Shown: positions 7,824 through 15,814 of the stretch, piece after piece
How positions within the stretch are numbered: the first letter of the stretch is position 1
How the letters are laid out: every line of letters starts with the position of its first letter
Origin: RGIG5050 sp045636065
GTDB taxonomy: Bacteria; Verrucomicrobiota; Kiritimatiellia; RFP12; UBA1067
NCBI GenBank assembly: GCA_045636065.1
Contig: JAZTWW010000015.1
Span: 3,374 to 67,373, forward strand
Length of the DNA stretch: 64,000 nucleotides
Reading direction: 5' to 3'
The notes under the pieces: generated by a model
Seen by the model: only the letters and a program-made list of their open reading frames with translations
What the model was told of the DNA's origin: nothing
The model's database searches: none
Translations under genes and position numbers: made by a program

Positions 7824-9117
7824 TTCCAAAGTCTACCACAAGATCGACGCACTCTCCGGTTCAGTTGCCACATTGAGGGCCGAGGGGGTCAAGTACAACG
7901 AGATCGCCGAGGTCGAGAGCCGCGCGGGAACTTCCCTTGCGCAGGTCATCAAGCTCGACGGCCCCAACGTCACGATCCAGATCTTCGCCGGCGCAAGAGG
8001 CGTCGACACGAGCGCCAAGGTGCGCTTCCTCGGGGACACGATGAAGATCCCGTTCGGCGACGAGCTTCTCGGACGCGCGTTCACGGGAGCTGGCGAGCCG
8101 CGCGACGGCGGCCCGAGGCTCGACTCGAACAAGGTCCCGATCGGCCAGCCTTCGGTCAACCCCGCCAAGCGCATCATGCCCAACCGCATGGTCCGCACGA
8201 ACATCCCGATGATCGACCTCTTCAACTCGCTCGTCGTTTCGCAGAAGCTCCCGATCTTCGCCCGCGCAGGCGAGCCGTACAACGAGCTTCTCGCGCGCAT
8301 CGCGATGCAGGCGAGCAGCGATGTGATCATCCTCGGCGGAATGGGACTTAAGTACGACGACTACCTTACCTTCCGCGACACGCTCGACAAGTCGGGCGCT
8401 CTCTCGCGTACGGTGATGTTCGTCCACACCGCGGCCGACCCGACGGTCGAGTGCAAGCTCGTTCCTGACGTGTCGCTTGCCGTCGCCGAGCAGTTCGCCT
8501 TGAAGGGCAAGGACGTCCTTGTGCTTTTGACGGACATGACGTGCTTCGCCGACGCCATGAAGGAGATCGCCATCACCATGGAGCAGATCCCCTCGAACCG
8601 CGGCTATCCGGGCGACCTCTACTCACAGCTCGCATCGCGCTACGAGAAGGCCGTGGACTTCGACGGCGCCGGTTCCATCACGATCCTCGCGGTGACGACG
8701 ATGCCGGGCGACGACGTGACGCACCCCGTGCCCGACAACACGGGCTACATCACCGAGGGCCAGTTCTACCTCCGCAACGGGCGCATCGAGCCGTTCGGCT
8801 CCCTCTCGCGTCTCAAGCAGCAGGTCAACAAGAACACGCGCGAAGACCATCGCACGATCATGGACGCTCTGATCAAGCTCTACGCCTCCTACAAGGAGAC
8901 CGTGGAGAAGCAGTCCATGGGCTTCAGGATGAGCGCGTGGGACCAGAAGCTCCTCAAGTACGGCGCGGCGTTCGAGAAGAACATGATGGACCTTTCCGTC
9001 AACATCACCCTCGAAGACGCGCTTGATCTCGGGTGGAAGATTCTTGCCGACTGTTTCGACAGAAGCGAGGTGGGCATACCCTCCAAGCTCTCAGACAAGT
9101 TCTGGCCGAAAGGATGA
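7816..9117 (+). CDS. atpB: V/A-type ATPase regulatory subunit B
   Basis: Subunit B alternates with A in the hexameric head and binds nucleotide without the catalytic P-loop. The 433-residue protein shows GREFTGAGEP-like sequence (GRAFTGAGEPRDGG), KLPIFARAGEPYNELLARIA, VLLTDMTCFADAMKEI and the conserved NRGYPGDLYSQLASRYEKA. The start is GTG 7816, after GAGGAGG at 7803-7809 and inside the last codons of subunit A; this strongly suggests coupled translation. Subunits D, I and K normally follow B in bacterial V-ATPase operons but are missing here: the next gene is an unrelated secreted protein. Confidence 0.96.
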   Translation: MFDSKVYHKIDALSGSVATLRAEGVKYNEIAEVESRAGTSLAQVIKLDGPNVTIQIFAGARGVDTSAKVRFLGDTMKIPFGDELLGRAFTGAGEPRDGGPRLDSNKVPIGQPSVNPAKRIMPNRMVRTNIPMIDLFNSLVVSQKLPIFARAGEPYNELLARIAMQASSDVIILGGMGLKYDDYLTFRDTLDKSGALSRTVMFVHTAADPTVECKLVPDVSLAVAEQFALKGKDVLVLLTDMTCFADAMKEIAITMEQIPSNRGYPGDLYSQLASRYEKAVDFDGAGSITILAVTTMPGDDVTHPVPDNTGYITEGQFYLRNGRIEPFGSLSRLKQQVNKNTREDHRTIMDALIKLYASYKETVEKQSMGFRMSAWDQKLLKYGAAFEKNMMDLSVNITLEDALDLGWKILADCFDRSEVGIPSKLSDKFWPKG

Positions 9118-9125
9118 ATGGAGTT

Positions 9126-12100
9126 ATGGAAGTGAAGATCGTTTCACTCGTTGCGGCCGCAGTTGCATCTGCGGCCGCTTGCGCTTTTGAGTTGGGGGAC
9201 AAGGTCTACTCGCTCTACGAAGGCAAAGACCAGGGCTATCAGGAGAAGACGCTCTGGCGCGACGCCGACGCCGCCATCGTATACGAGGGCGAATACGCGA
9301 TGATTCCCGTCGAGGGGGTCACGAAAGACGATGTCATAACGCCCGTCGTCGTATACGGCGGGGCAGGCGCCTCGAATCTCGGCTCGCCGGTCGTATGGAA
9401 CGACTACTACGTCTTCCAGAAGGTGAACATGATCTCGAAGGCCGGCTGGCGCGAATCGGAGGACGGCCGCTTCAGGACGTATTACGACCCGAACGCGCGC
9501 AAGCCCGTCTTCTACAGATGGCCCACGGAGCTTTGGGCGACAGGCGCTGTCGACAACCGTGTATGGATAGGCGTCCCCGTTAGGCGCTCCGCCGATGGGG
9601 GGCTGAGCCCCACGTTCAGGGTTGGGATATCCGGCACCGACCAGTACACGAGAACCATATACATCAACAGGACCGACGCTCTCGTCCAGCAGAATTCCGC
9701 TTTCACGCCCGAGGGCGTGTTCGGGCTTTCCGTAAGCGGATACTCGAAGCTCCAGCCCTCTGTGAACCATGCAGGCGACAGGCTCGAGGACGAGACGCGC
9801 GACTGGAGGTTTGTCGGACACAGCAGCTCCGACAACATCAAGCTTTCCATAGGCCTGCCATCGGCAGGCGAACTCGTCGTTCCCGGCTACGACGGCGAGA
9901 TAGCCTATACTGTAAGTTCCGTCGTGAGGCAGTATGGACTTTACAAGAACGATGCAGGATGGGGGAGGCCCGCATTGTGGCTAAGGTCAACTGGTGCCAC
10001 CAGGGTCACCTTGACTGTGCTTGCGCATCTTGTCGACTTTGACGGGCTCTGGTTCTACCCCTCGGGGAAGCGTTCCGTCGCGGTGCGCTGCGAATTGAAG
10101 CACAAGAGGCCCACAGACGGCGGCGGCACGGTCGATGAACTTCCCGCCACCGTCACGGGAACTGGCGTATACGAAGAGGGGAGCAAGGTCACTATTTCCG
10201 TAACGCCTTACCCGGGCGCGGAGCTGGTCGGCTGGGAGCTTCCAGCCGGCGTAACGAGGACCATCGGCGGCCCTGCAACGGATTGCAGCTTCACCGTTCC
10301 CGCGAGCGTCTGCGGCGAGGCGTCGGATCACAAGGTCATAACCGTAAGGCCGATATGGAGATCGAGGATTGCGGCATTCACGCTCCCGCAGCCTGCGGGC
10401 TATGGATCCGTTACGGGATGCGGCGACTTCCTGCCCGACGCTGACATGACGAATTCCGTCAAATCGCTCGTGAAGGGCAAGTCGGTCCTTTCGTTCTACG
10501 ATGTGGGTAATGCCGCCTACATCGAGTCGGTCGAGGGGGCCAAGGTCATCTACAGATTCAGGAACGGAGGCTCGGGAACGGTCGCCTCGACCATAAACGC
10601 CTTTTTCGGCGACAGCCCGCTTCTCACCGTCGCGGTAGACGACGATTCGCACGGAAGCGCAACCCCGAAGCCCGGCCGCTACGAGGCGGGCTCGACACTC
10701 ACGCTCAAGGCGACCGCAAAGAGGGGTTGGGCGCATACCTCGTGGAAGAGGGGCGATGAGCTTCTTTCGATAACGCCGTCCTTCCAGTATACGACAGGCG
10801 TCACGGATGAGACGGTTACGGCGCATTTCATCTCTACGGAGGATGATGTCCTTCACGGCATATCCCTCAAGGGCGCTGAGCCGGAGCCGGTAAACGCGGG
10901 CGAGGCCACGGAAATCTCCTTCTGGGTGGACAGCCTTTCGCAGCCAAAGGTCACCGTAAAGGGGCTCCCGACGGGCCTCAAGGCGACGCTCGCCGTCCGT
11001 GAATCCCCGTGGAAGGACAGCATCTGGGCGCCTGATCCGTCAGATCCCCTGGCGGATGTGCCGGACCTCTACCATGCGCTCGTCATTTCGGGGACGCCCA
11101 CAAAGCCCGGGGTGTATGATGTTACTGCCTCGATCACAAGCGCCTCCGTGAAGACGCCTGTCGTGGAGCATTTCACGGTCAAGGTGGCGAACTTCACAAG
11201 TCCGTACATCTACGGTCTCGATCCCGCCTTCGACGCATACGGCCTTACGGCAGGCGTCACGTTGGACGGAACGGAAATCCAGTTCGTCTCCGAGTACGGA
11301 TGGACCGTTTCCGTAACGGGGCTGCCGACGGGACTCAAGTACAACGCGAAGACTGGCCTTATAACCGGTACGGCCACGAGGAGCGGCACATACACCGTCA
11401 CCTTCACGGCGAAGAATGGCCGCGAAAAGACCGTAGCCTCCATAACAGTCACCGTCGCCGCGATCGATGCCGGTGCGGCCGGCACGTTCAACGGCCTTCT
11501 GAAAGACGGCGATGGGGCCGTCGTCGGAAGCGTCACGGCAAGTGCGACGGCGCAGGGGCGCGTGACTTTGAAGGCCATGACGCCCGCAGGCACCAAGAGC
11601 TTCAGCGCAACGGGGTGGGACTCGCTCAATGGTGGCGTATACTCCAAGGCTTTCGCCATCAAGGGCGCGAGCGCGGCGATCACAGTCGATCCGGCCGCCG
11701 CCGCTGACGCGATGCAGCTTTCGGGCGAGTGCATCCTCGCCGATGGCGCTCCTGCGGTTTCAATCTCCGCGCAGCGCAACCCGTTCGGCAAGACTGGGAA
11801 GGTCTACGAAAACCCCGATGCCGTCGCGCTTGCAAATACGCTTGCGGGAACTTATGCGTTCGACCTTTTGGAGACCGCCCCAGATCAGTGGGAGCTCGTA
11901 GAGCCCGCGAATCCGAAGAAGCCCGAGCTCAAGCTTACCGTAACGAAGACGACTGGAGCCGTCAAGGTTTCTGGCAAGGTTGGCGGAAGGAGTGTAAGCG
12001 CAAGCGGCGTACTCCAGCTTGACGGTACGGGCGCAAAAGTGTCGCTCGCGGCGGTGGCGTTGAGGAAGGGTGTGACGGCGATAACGGTCGAGTTCACGTC

Positions 12101-12149
12101 CGAGGGCCTTGTCGCCCCGGGCGCGAGCGCCGTATGGAAGCCGATGTGA
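9126..12149 (+). CDS. Large secreted protein with divergent InlB-type repeats and a putative Ig (He-PIG) domain
   Basis: About 1,007 residues from ATG 9126, starting with the signal peptide MEVKIVSLVAAAVASAAACA; an ATG at 9114 overlapping the atpB stop is an alternative. Residues 350-590 contain two divergent InlB/Flg-new-type repeats (GSKVTISVTPYPGAELVGWE; GSTLTLKATAKRGWAHTSW). Residues 600-810 hold two Ig-like units ending in the He-PIG motif GLPTGLKYNAKTGLITGTAT. The last 200 residues are two beta-rich units around FNGLL...GTKSFSATGW, a type I associate with PVC secreted proteins. No enzyme motif or C-terminal anchor was recognised. A surface or adhesin role is likely but unproven. It abuts the ATPase genes without an obvious terminator. 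Confidence 0.8.
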   Translation: MEVKIVSLVAAAVASAAACAFELGDKVYSLYEGKDQGYQEKTLWRDADAAIVYEGEYAMIPVEGVTKDDVITPVVVYGGAGASNLGSPVVWNDYYVFQKVNMISKAGWRESEDGRFRTYYDPNARKPVFYRWPTELWATGAVDNRVWIGVPVRRSADGGLSPTFRVGISGTDQYTRTIYINRTDALVQQNSAFTPEGVFGLSVSGYSKLQPSVNHAGDRLEDETRDWRFVGHSSSDNIKLSIGLPSAGELVVPGYDGEIAYTVSSVVRQYGLYKNDAGWGRPALWLRSTGATRVTLTVLAHLVDFDGLWFYPSGKRSVAVRCELKHKRPTDGGGTVDELPATVTGTGVYEEGSKVTISVTPYPGAELVGWELPAGVTRTIGGPATDCSFTVPASVCGEASDHKVITVRPIWRSRIAAFTLPQPAGYGSVTGCGDFLPDADMTNSVKSLVKGKSVLSFYDVGNAAYIESVEGAKVIYRFRNGGSGTVASTINAFFGDSPLLTVAVDDDSHGSATPKPGRYEAGSTLTLKATAKRGWAHTSWKRGDELLSITPSFQYTTGVTDETVTAHFISTEDDVLHGISLKGAEPEPVNAGEATEISFWVDSLSQPKVTVKGLPTGLKATLAVRESPWKDSIWAPDPSDPLADVPDLYHALVISGTPTKPGVYDVTASITSASVKTPVVEHFTVKVANFTSPYIYGLDPAFDAYGLTAGVTLDGTEIQFVSEYGWTVSVTGLPTGLKYNAKTGLITGTATRSGTYTVTFTAKNGREKTVASITVTVAAIDAGAAGTFNGLLKDGDGAVVGSVTASATAQGRVTLKAMTPAGTKSFSATGWDSLNGGVYSKAFAIKGASAAITVDPAAAADAMQLSGECILADGAPAVSISAQRNPFGKTGKVYENPDAVALANTLAGTYAFDLLETAPDQWELVEPANPKKPELKLTVTKTTGAVKVSGKVGGRSVSASGVLQLDGTGAKVSLAAVALRKGVTAITVEFTSEGLVAPGASAVWKPM

Positions 12150-12307
12150 TGCAGTTTCATGCGAAGCGGGAAGGGACGGTCGCCCGGCTTGAGACGAGCG
12201 AGTACGACAGCAATGCGTGGAGCCTTTTCCTCATAAACCGCCACGAGGTGCGTACGTCGTGCTTCATCCTGAAGCCCGTCGCCCCCCTAGCGGCTCCCGC
12301 CGAGTAA
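12149..12307 (+). CDS. Possible small protein, 52 residues, unknown
   Basis: An ATG overlaps the stop of the preceding secreted-protein gene (TGATG at 12147-12151) and stays open for 52 codons to TAA 12305-12307. The product starts MQFHAKREGTVARLETSEYD and contains WSLFLINRHEVRTSCFILKP, which could be a pair of beta strands. There is no signal peptide or membrane helix, and no family was recognised. It fills most of the gap before the GH84-GH110 gene. It may be a coupled gene, the remnant of a larger one, or chance. Confidence 0.35.
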   Translation: MQFHAKREGTVARLETSEYDSNAWSLFLINRHEVRTSCFILKPVAPLAAPAE

Positions 12308-12333
12308 CGGCGGATGAAAGGATTTTAGACACA

Positions 12334-15300
12334 GTGAAAAAAACGATACTTGCGGCCATAGCTTTCGCTTCGGCCTTTACGGCGTTCCCCAACGGCGAGG
12401 TGCCGTTCCGCGGGGTTGTGGAAGGGTACTACGGGCGTGCATGGGGCACCGAGGGGCGCATCTCCATGCTCGAGTTCATGGGCAGGAATGGCCTTAACAC
12501 GTTCATCTACGGCCCCAAGGACGATCCATACCACCATCAAAGATGGCGCGAGCCGTACCCCGCCGAGGAGATGGCCGGCTTCAGGAGGCTTCTCGACTGT
12601 GCGCGGAAGAACAAGGTGAAGCTGTACTGGGCGATCCATCTCGGCGGAAGCTTCAATGGCGCAGACAAGGCGGACTGGGCGGCCCTTTTCCGCAAGCTCG
12701 GTCTCATGTACGACGCGGGCTTTAGAGCCTTCGCCGTCTTCTTCGACGACTTCGGCGGGGCGGACGCCGCGCTGCACGCCGAGATATGCAACCGCATCGT
12801 GCGCGATTTCCTTTCGAAGCGCAAAGGGTGCGAGCCTCTTGTCATGTGCCCCAACGTCTACTGGGGATCGGGCCATCCGTACCACCGTACGCTCGGCGAA
12901 AGGCTTGATGGAAGGGTCATGGTCATGTGGACAGGCGCGGGGATCTGCTCTGACATACGCGCCAGCGACGTGGAGCGCATAACGAAGGACCTTAGGAGGC
13001 CGCCTTTCATATGGTGGAACTGGCCCGTCAACGACTACTGCCGCTCGGCGCTCCTTCTGGGGCGGGCATACGGGCTTGAGCCAGCGCCTATAGCCGGAAT
13101 CGTCGCCAACCCGATGGAGAACTGCGAGGCTAGCAAGATAGCGCTCTACGGCTTTGCGAAGTGGTGCGCGGATCCGAAGGGCTTCGATTCTCTCAAATGC
13201 TGGAACGAGACCTTCGATGCGCTCTATCCCGATCCCGAGATAGCGCGTGCGATGCGCGTTTTTGCCGAGCACAATTCCGACCAGGGCCCGAACGTCCACC
13301 GCTACCGCCGCGAGGAGAGCGTCTCGGCTAAAGCGCTCTGCGAAAAGGCTTCAGGCGAGCTTTCAAGGGACGGGCGAGTCTCGGCGATTACCGCCATGGA
13401 GCTTGCAAAGCTTTTCTCCAAGGTGTACCACGCCTCTAAGACTCTTGGTGCAAAGCTCCCGAAGGGCAGGTACGACCTCGGCTGGGAGATCGAGGGCTGG
13501 GTCGAGAACGAGGAGTTCCTCATGGGGCAGGGTATGTTGGCCCTCAAGCTCTCTGCGGCAAATGCCGTAGAGGAGGCGACGCCCTACCTTGCGCTTCTAA
13601 GCAGGATACGCGAAGACGACAAGGCGTCCGCCGCACGGCACTGCAGGAAATTCGCGGAGGCGACGTTTGCGGCCGACCGCAAGAACGTCAAGCGCCCCGT
13701 GGCGTCGGCGCGCGAGCTGCGCCCGCTCGTCGACAGCCTGCTTTCCTCGGCGCTCGGGAGGCTCTACAAGATGAAATACTCGCGCGAGGCCCCTCACGCC
13801 GAGACCGTGCGCGCGTTCTCATCCGCCAAGGCTCTCTCCTCGCCGACAGCATCGCGCGACGGCAAGTATGCGGGGCTCGCCCGTATCATGGAGCCTATCG
13901 AGATTGCGCCAGACGAGTCGTTCGGCATTTCCGTTCCCGGGACGTGGACCACGGACTACTTCCACGCGAGGCTCGGGTGCGCGGAGGCTGTTTCAGGCGG
14001 TGCGATAGAGGTTTCGCAGGACGGCGAGACGTGGTACAGGCTTGAGTCGTTCGACAAGGGCACCGAAATGCAGGCGAGGATAGATCCGGACGACGGCTGG
14101 CGCCATGCGCGCTACCGCAATGTGTCTGACGCCCCCGTGAAGGTCAAGATCGAGCTTTTCAAGTTCGATATCGCCGATGCCGACGATCCCATGGACGCGG
14201 TAATCAAGGAGCTCCTTACGGAAGGGATCGCCGTTAGGCTCGCCCCGGACGGCACGAACGACATGACAAGCGCGCTTCTCGACGCTGTTTCCCGAGGCGG
14301 GAAGGTCACCCTCGCCGCCGGAACGTACCACTTCTACGCCGAGAACGCCCGCAAGATGCGGATATACATCTCGAACCACGACCAGCCCATGCCGCGCCGC
14401 GTGCAGCTGCCCATATGCGGCGTTGACGGGCTTTCCCTCTCCGGCGAGGGCGAAGGCGCGAAGTTCATTTTCCACGGCGAGGCGACGGGCATTCTTGTGA
14501 TGGATTCGTCCAATGTGAAGATCTCAGGGATCTCGCTCGACTGGGCCGAGCCTCCGATAGGCGAGGCTCGCATAAAGGGGTTCAGCTCGCCGGGAGTTCC
14601 GTCCATCGAGTGGATCGTTGAAGGGTGCGACGGCAAAGCCTCGGCGAGGATGCTCTGGGACGGGGAGACGCGTTCGATAAAGCCGGGAACCGGCGACTGG
14701 TTCGACATCGCCAAGGCGAAAGTTGGGGATGTCATATCATACCGCACTTGGCTTAGGCCGTCGCCTGCAATATGCCTCTACCGCGCCTCAGGCGTGAAGT
14801 TCGAGGATGTGGTCATACACTCCGCGCACGGAATGGGGCTTCTCGCGCAGCGCTCCAAGGATATCGAATGGCGCGGGGGCGGCGTCTATCCGAGAAGCGG
14901 ATGCTTCTGCTCCACAAAGGCGGACGCCACGCATTTCTCGAACTGCCGCGGGCGCATCTCCGTCACCGGGGCGCGCTTCGAGGGGATGATGGACGATGCG
15001 ATAAACGTCCATTCTACGTGCCTTCGCATAGAGAAGAAGCTTGCCGCAAACAGGATCCGCTGCCGCTACGTGCACGATCAGGCGATCGGGTTCGAGACGT
15101 TCGCGCCAGGCGAGACGCTCAGGTTCATACGCGCAGCGACGCTTGAGAACGGGCCCGTCGCGAAGGTGGTGGCGGTGGATCCTCAAAGCGAGAGGCTCGT
15201 CGATCTCACTCTCGACGATGCGGGGGCCGCGGCGCTCGCCGGATACGCCGAGGGCGATGCCGTCGAGAACGCCGACTGGCAGCCGTCGGTCGTTTTCTCG

Positions 15301-15693
15301 TCCAATACCGTACGCAACAACAGGGCCAGGGCCGCGCTTTTCACGACGCCCGGGCGCGTTACGGTTAAGGGGAACGTGTTCGACCACGTTTCCGGCTCGG
15401 CGATACTTTTCGCTGGCGACGCCTCGAACTGGTACGAGTCGGGCGCCTGCGGCGACGTTGAGATAAGCGGAAACGAGTTCATCGATTGCCTTACCTCGGA
15501 GTACCAGTTCTGCAACGCGGTCATAACCTCCGCGCCGTCCGTTCCGGACCTGGCCGGGCAGAAGACTCCGTACCACCGCAACATCCGCGTCGTGGGCAAC
15601 ACGTTCCGCTGCCCCGGTGCCGTCATCTGGGATGGCGTAAGCGTTGCGGATGTCGTCTGGCGCGACAACAAAGTGGAGAGCGCCGCCAAATAG
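12334..15693 (+). CDS. Secreted two-enzyme protein: GH84 beta-N-acetylglucosaminidase fused to a GH110-like alpha-1,3-galactosidase
   Basis: GTG 12334 follows a GAAAGGA site and gives 1,119 residues with the signal peptide KKTILAAIAFASAFTAFPNG. Residues 23-320 are a GH84 (hyaluronidase/O-GlcNAcase family) barrel: FRGVVEGYYGRAW at the start and the catalytic pair D138-D139 in AVFFDDFGG. Residues 330-620 are helical, then a beta domain. Residues 627-1119 form a right-handed beta-helix with the GH110 signatures ISNHDQPMPRRVQLP, FIFHGEATGILV, ADATHFSNCRG and MMDDAINVH; D864 and D887/D888 match the spacing of the conserved GH110 aspartates. The two activities fit trimming of mucin-type or blood-group-B host glycans. 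No membrane anchor is visible. The GH110 call rests on motif memory. Confidence 0.8.
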   Translation: MKKTILAAIAFASAFTAFPNGEVPFRGVVEGYYGRAWGTEGRISMLEFMGRNGLNTFIYGPKDDPYHHQRWREPYPAEEMAGFRRLLDCARKNKVKLYWAIHLGGSFNGADKADWAALFRKLGLMYDAGFRAFAVFFDDFGGADAALHAEICNRIVRDFLSKRKGCEPLVMCPNVYWGSGHPYHRTLGERLDGRVMVMWTGAGICSDIRASDVERITKDLRRPPFIWWNWPVNDYCRSALLLGRAYGLEPAPIAGIVANPMENCEASKIALYGFAKWCADPKGFDSLKCWNETFDALYPDPEIARAMRVFAEHNSDQGPNVHRYRREESVSAKALCEKASGELSRDGRVSAITAMELAKLFSKVYHASKTLGAKLPKGRYDLGWEIEGWVENEEFLMGQGMLALKLSAANAVEEATPYLALLSRIREDDKASAARHCRKFAEATFAADRKNVKRPVASARELRPLVDSLLSSALGRLYKMKYSREAPHAETVRAFSSAKALSSPTASRDGKYAGLARIMEPIEIAPDESFGISVPGTWTTDYFHARLGCAEAVSGGAIEVSQDGETWYRLESFDKGTEMQARIDPDDGWRHARYRNVSDAPVKVKIELFKFDIADADDPMDAVIKELLTEGIAVRLAPDGTNDMTSALLDAVSRGGKVTLAAGTYHFYAENARKMRIYISNHDQPMPRRVQLPICGVDGLSLSGEGEGAKFIFHGEATGILVMDSSNVKISGISLDWAEPPIGEARIKGFSSPGVPSIEWIVEGCDGKASARMLWDGETRSIKPGTGDWFDIAKAKVGDVISYRTWLRPSPAICLYRASGVKFEDVVIHSAHGMGLLAQRSKDIEWRGGGVYPRSGCFCSTKADATHFSNCRGRISVTGARFEGMMDDAINVHSTCLRIEKKLAANRIRCRYVHDQAIGFETFAPGETLRFIRAATLENGPVAKVVAVDPQSERLVDLTLDDAGAAALAGYAEGDAVENADWQPSVVFSSNTVRNNRARAALFTTPGRVTVKGNVFDHVSGSAILFAGDASNWYESGACGDVEISGNEFIDCLTSEYQFCNAVITSAPSVPDLAGQKTPYHRNIRVVGNTFRCPGAVIWDGVSVADVVWRDNKVESAAK

Positions 15694-15709
15694 CCGGCAG
15701 CATAGCCGC

Positions 15710-15728
15710 AAAAAAAAAAATATTTTTT
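15710..15728. promoter_or_regulatory. A-tract/T-tract, likely UP element of the rpoD promoter
   Basis: Eleven A residues are followed by TATTTTTT in an otherwise GC-rich region. The tract ends ten bases upstream of the rpoD -35 box, where an UP element contacts the RNA polymerase alpha subunits. A short CGGC/GCCG stem just before it (15695-15708) could also help terminate the upstream gene, but the base run after it is A, not T. Confidence 0.5.
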
Positions 15729-15738
15729 ACGGCGGGGG

Positions 15739-15767
15739 TTGACTTTCGCCTAAGTGTGTGATATACT
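15739..15767 (+). promoter_or_regulatory. Sigma-70-type promoter of rpoD
   Basis: TTGACT at 15739-15744 and TATACT at 15762-15767 have the ideal 17-base spacing. The transcript would begin near 15774 and leave a leader of about 40 bases with GGAG before ATG 15815. Confidence 0.85.
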
Positions 15768-15814
15768 TTGCACTTGACATCTTGCATAAGCTAGAACTAT
15801 AGACTGGAGTCGAG

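Noticed and set aside
12334..15693. Two separate genes for the GH84 and GH110 parts
   Set aside because: One frame runs without a stop through both, and no ribosome site or start was seen at the junction near 14200.
15774..15803. Second rpoD promoter (TTGACA with TATAGA)
   Set aside because: The -10 box would lie within the ribosome site, leaving only about five leader bases; the upstream pair is better placed.
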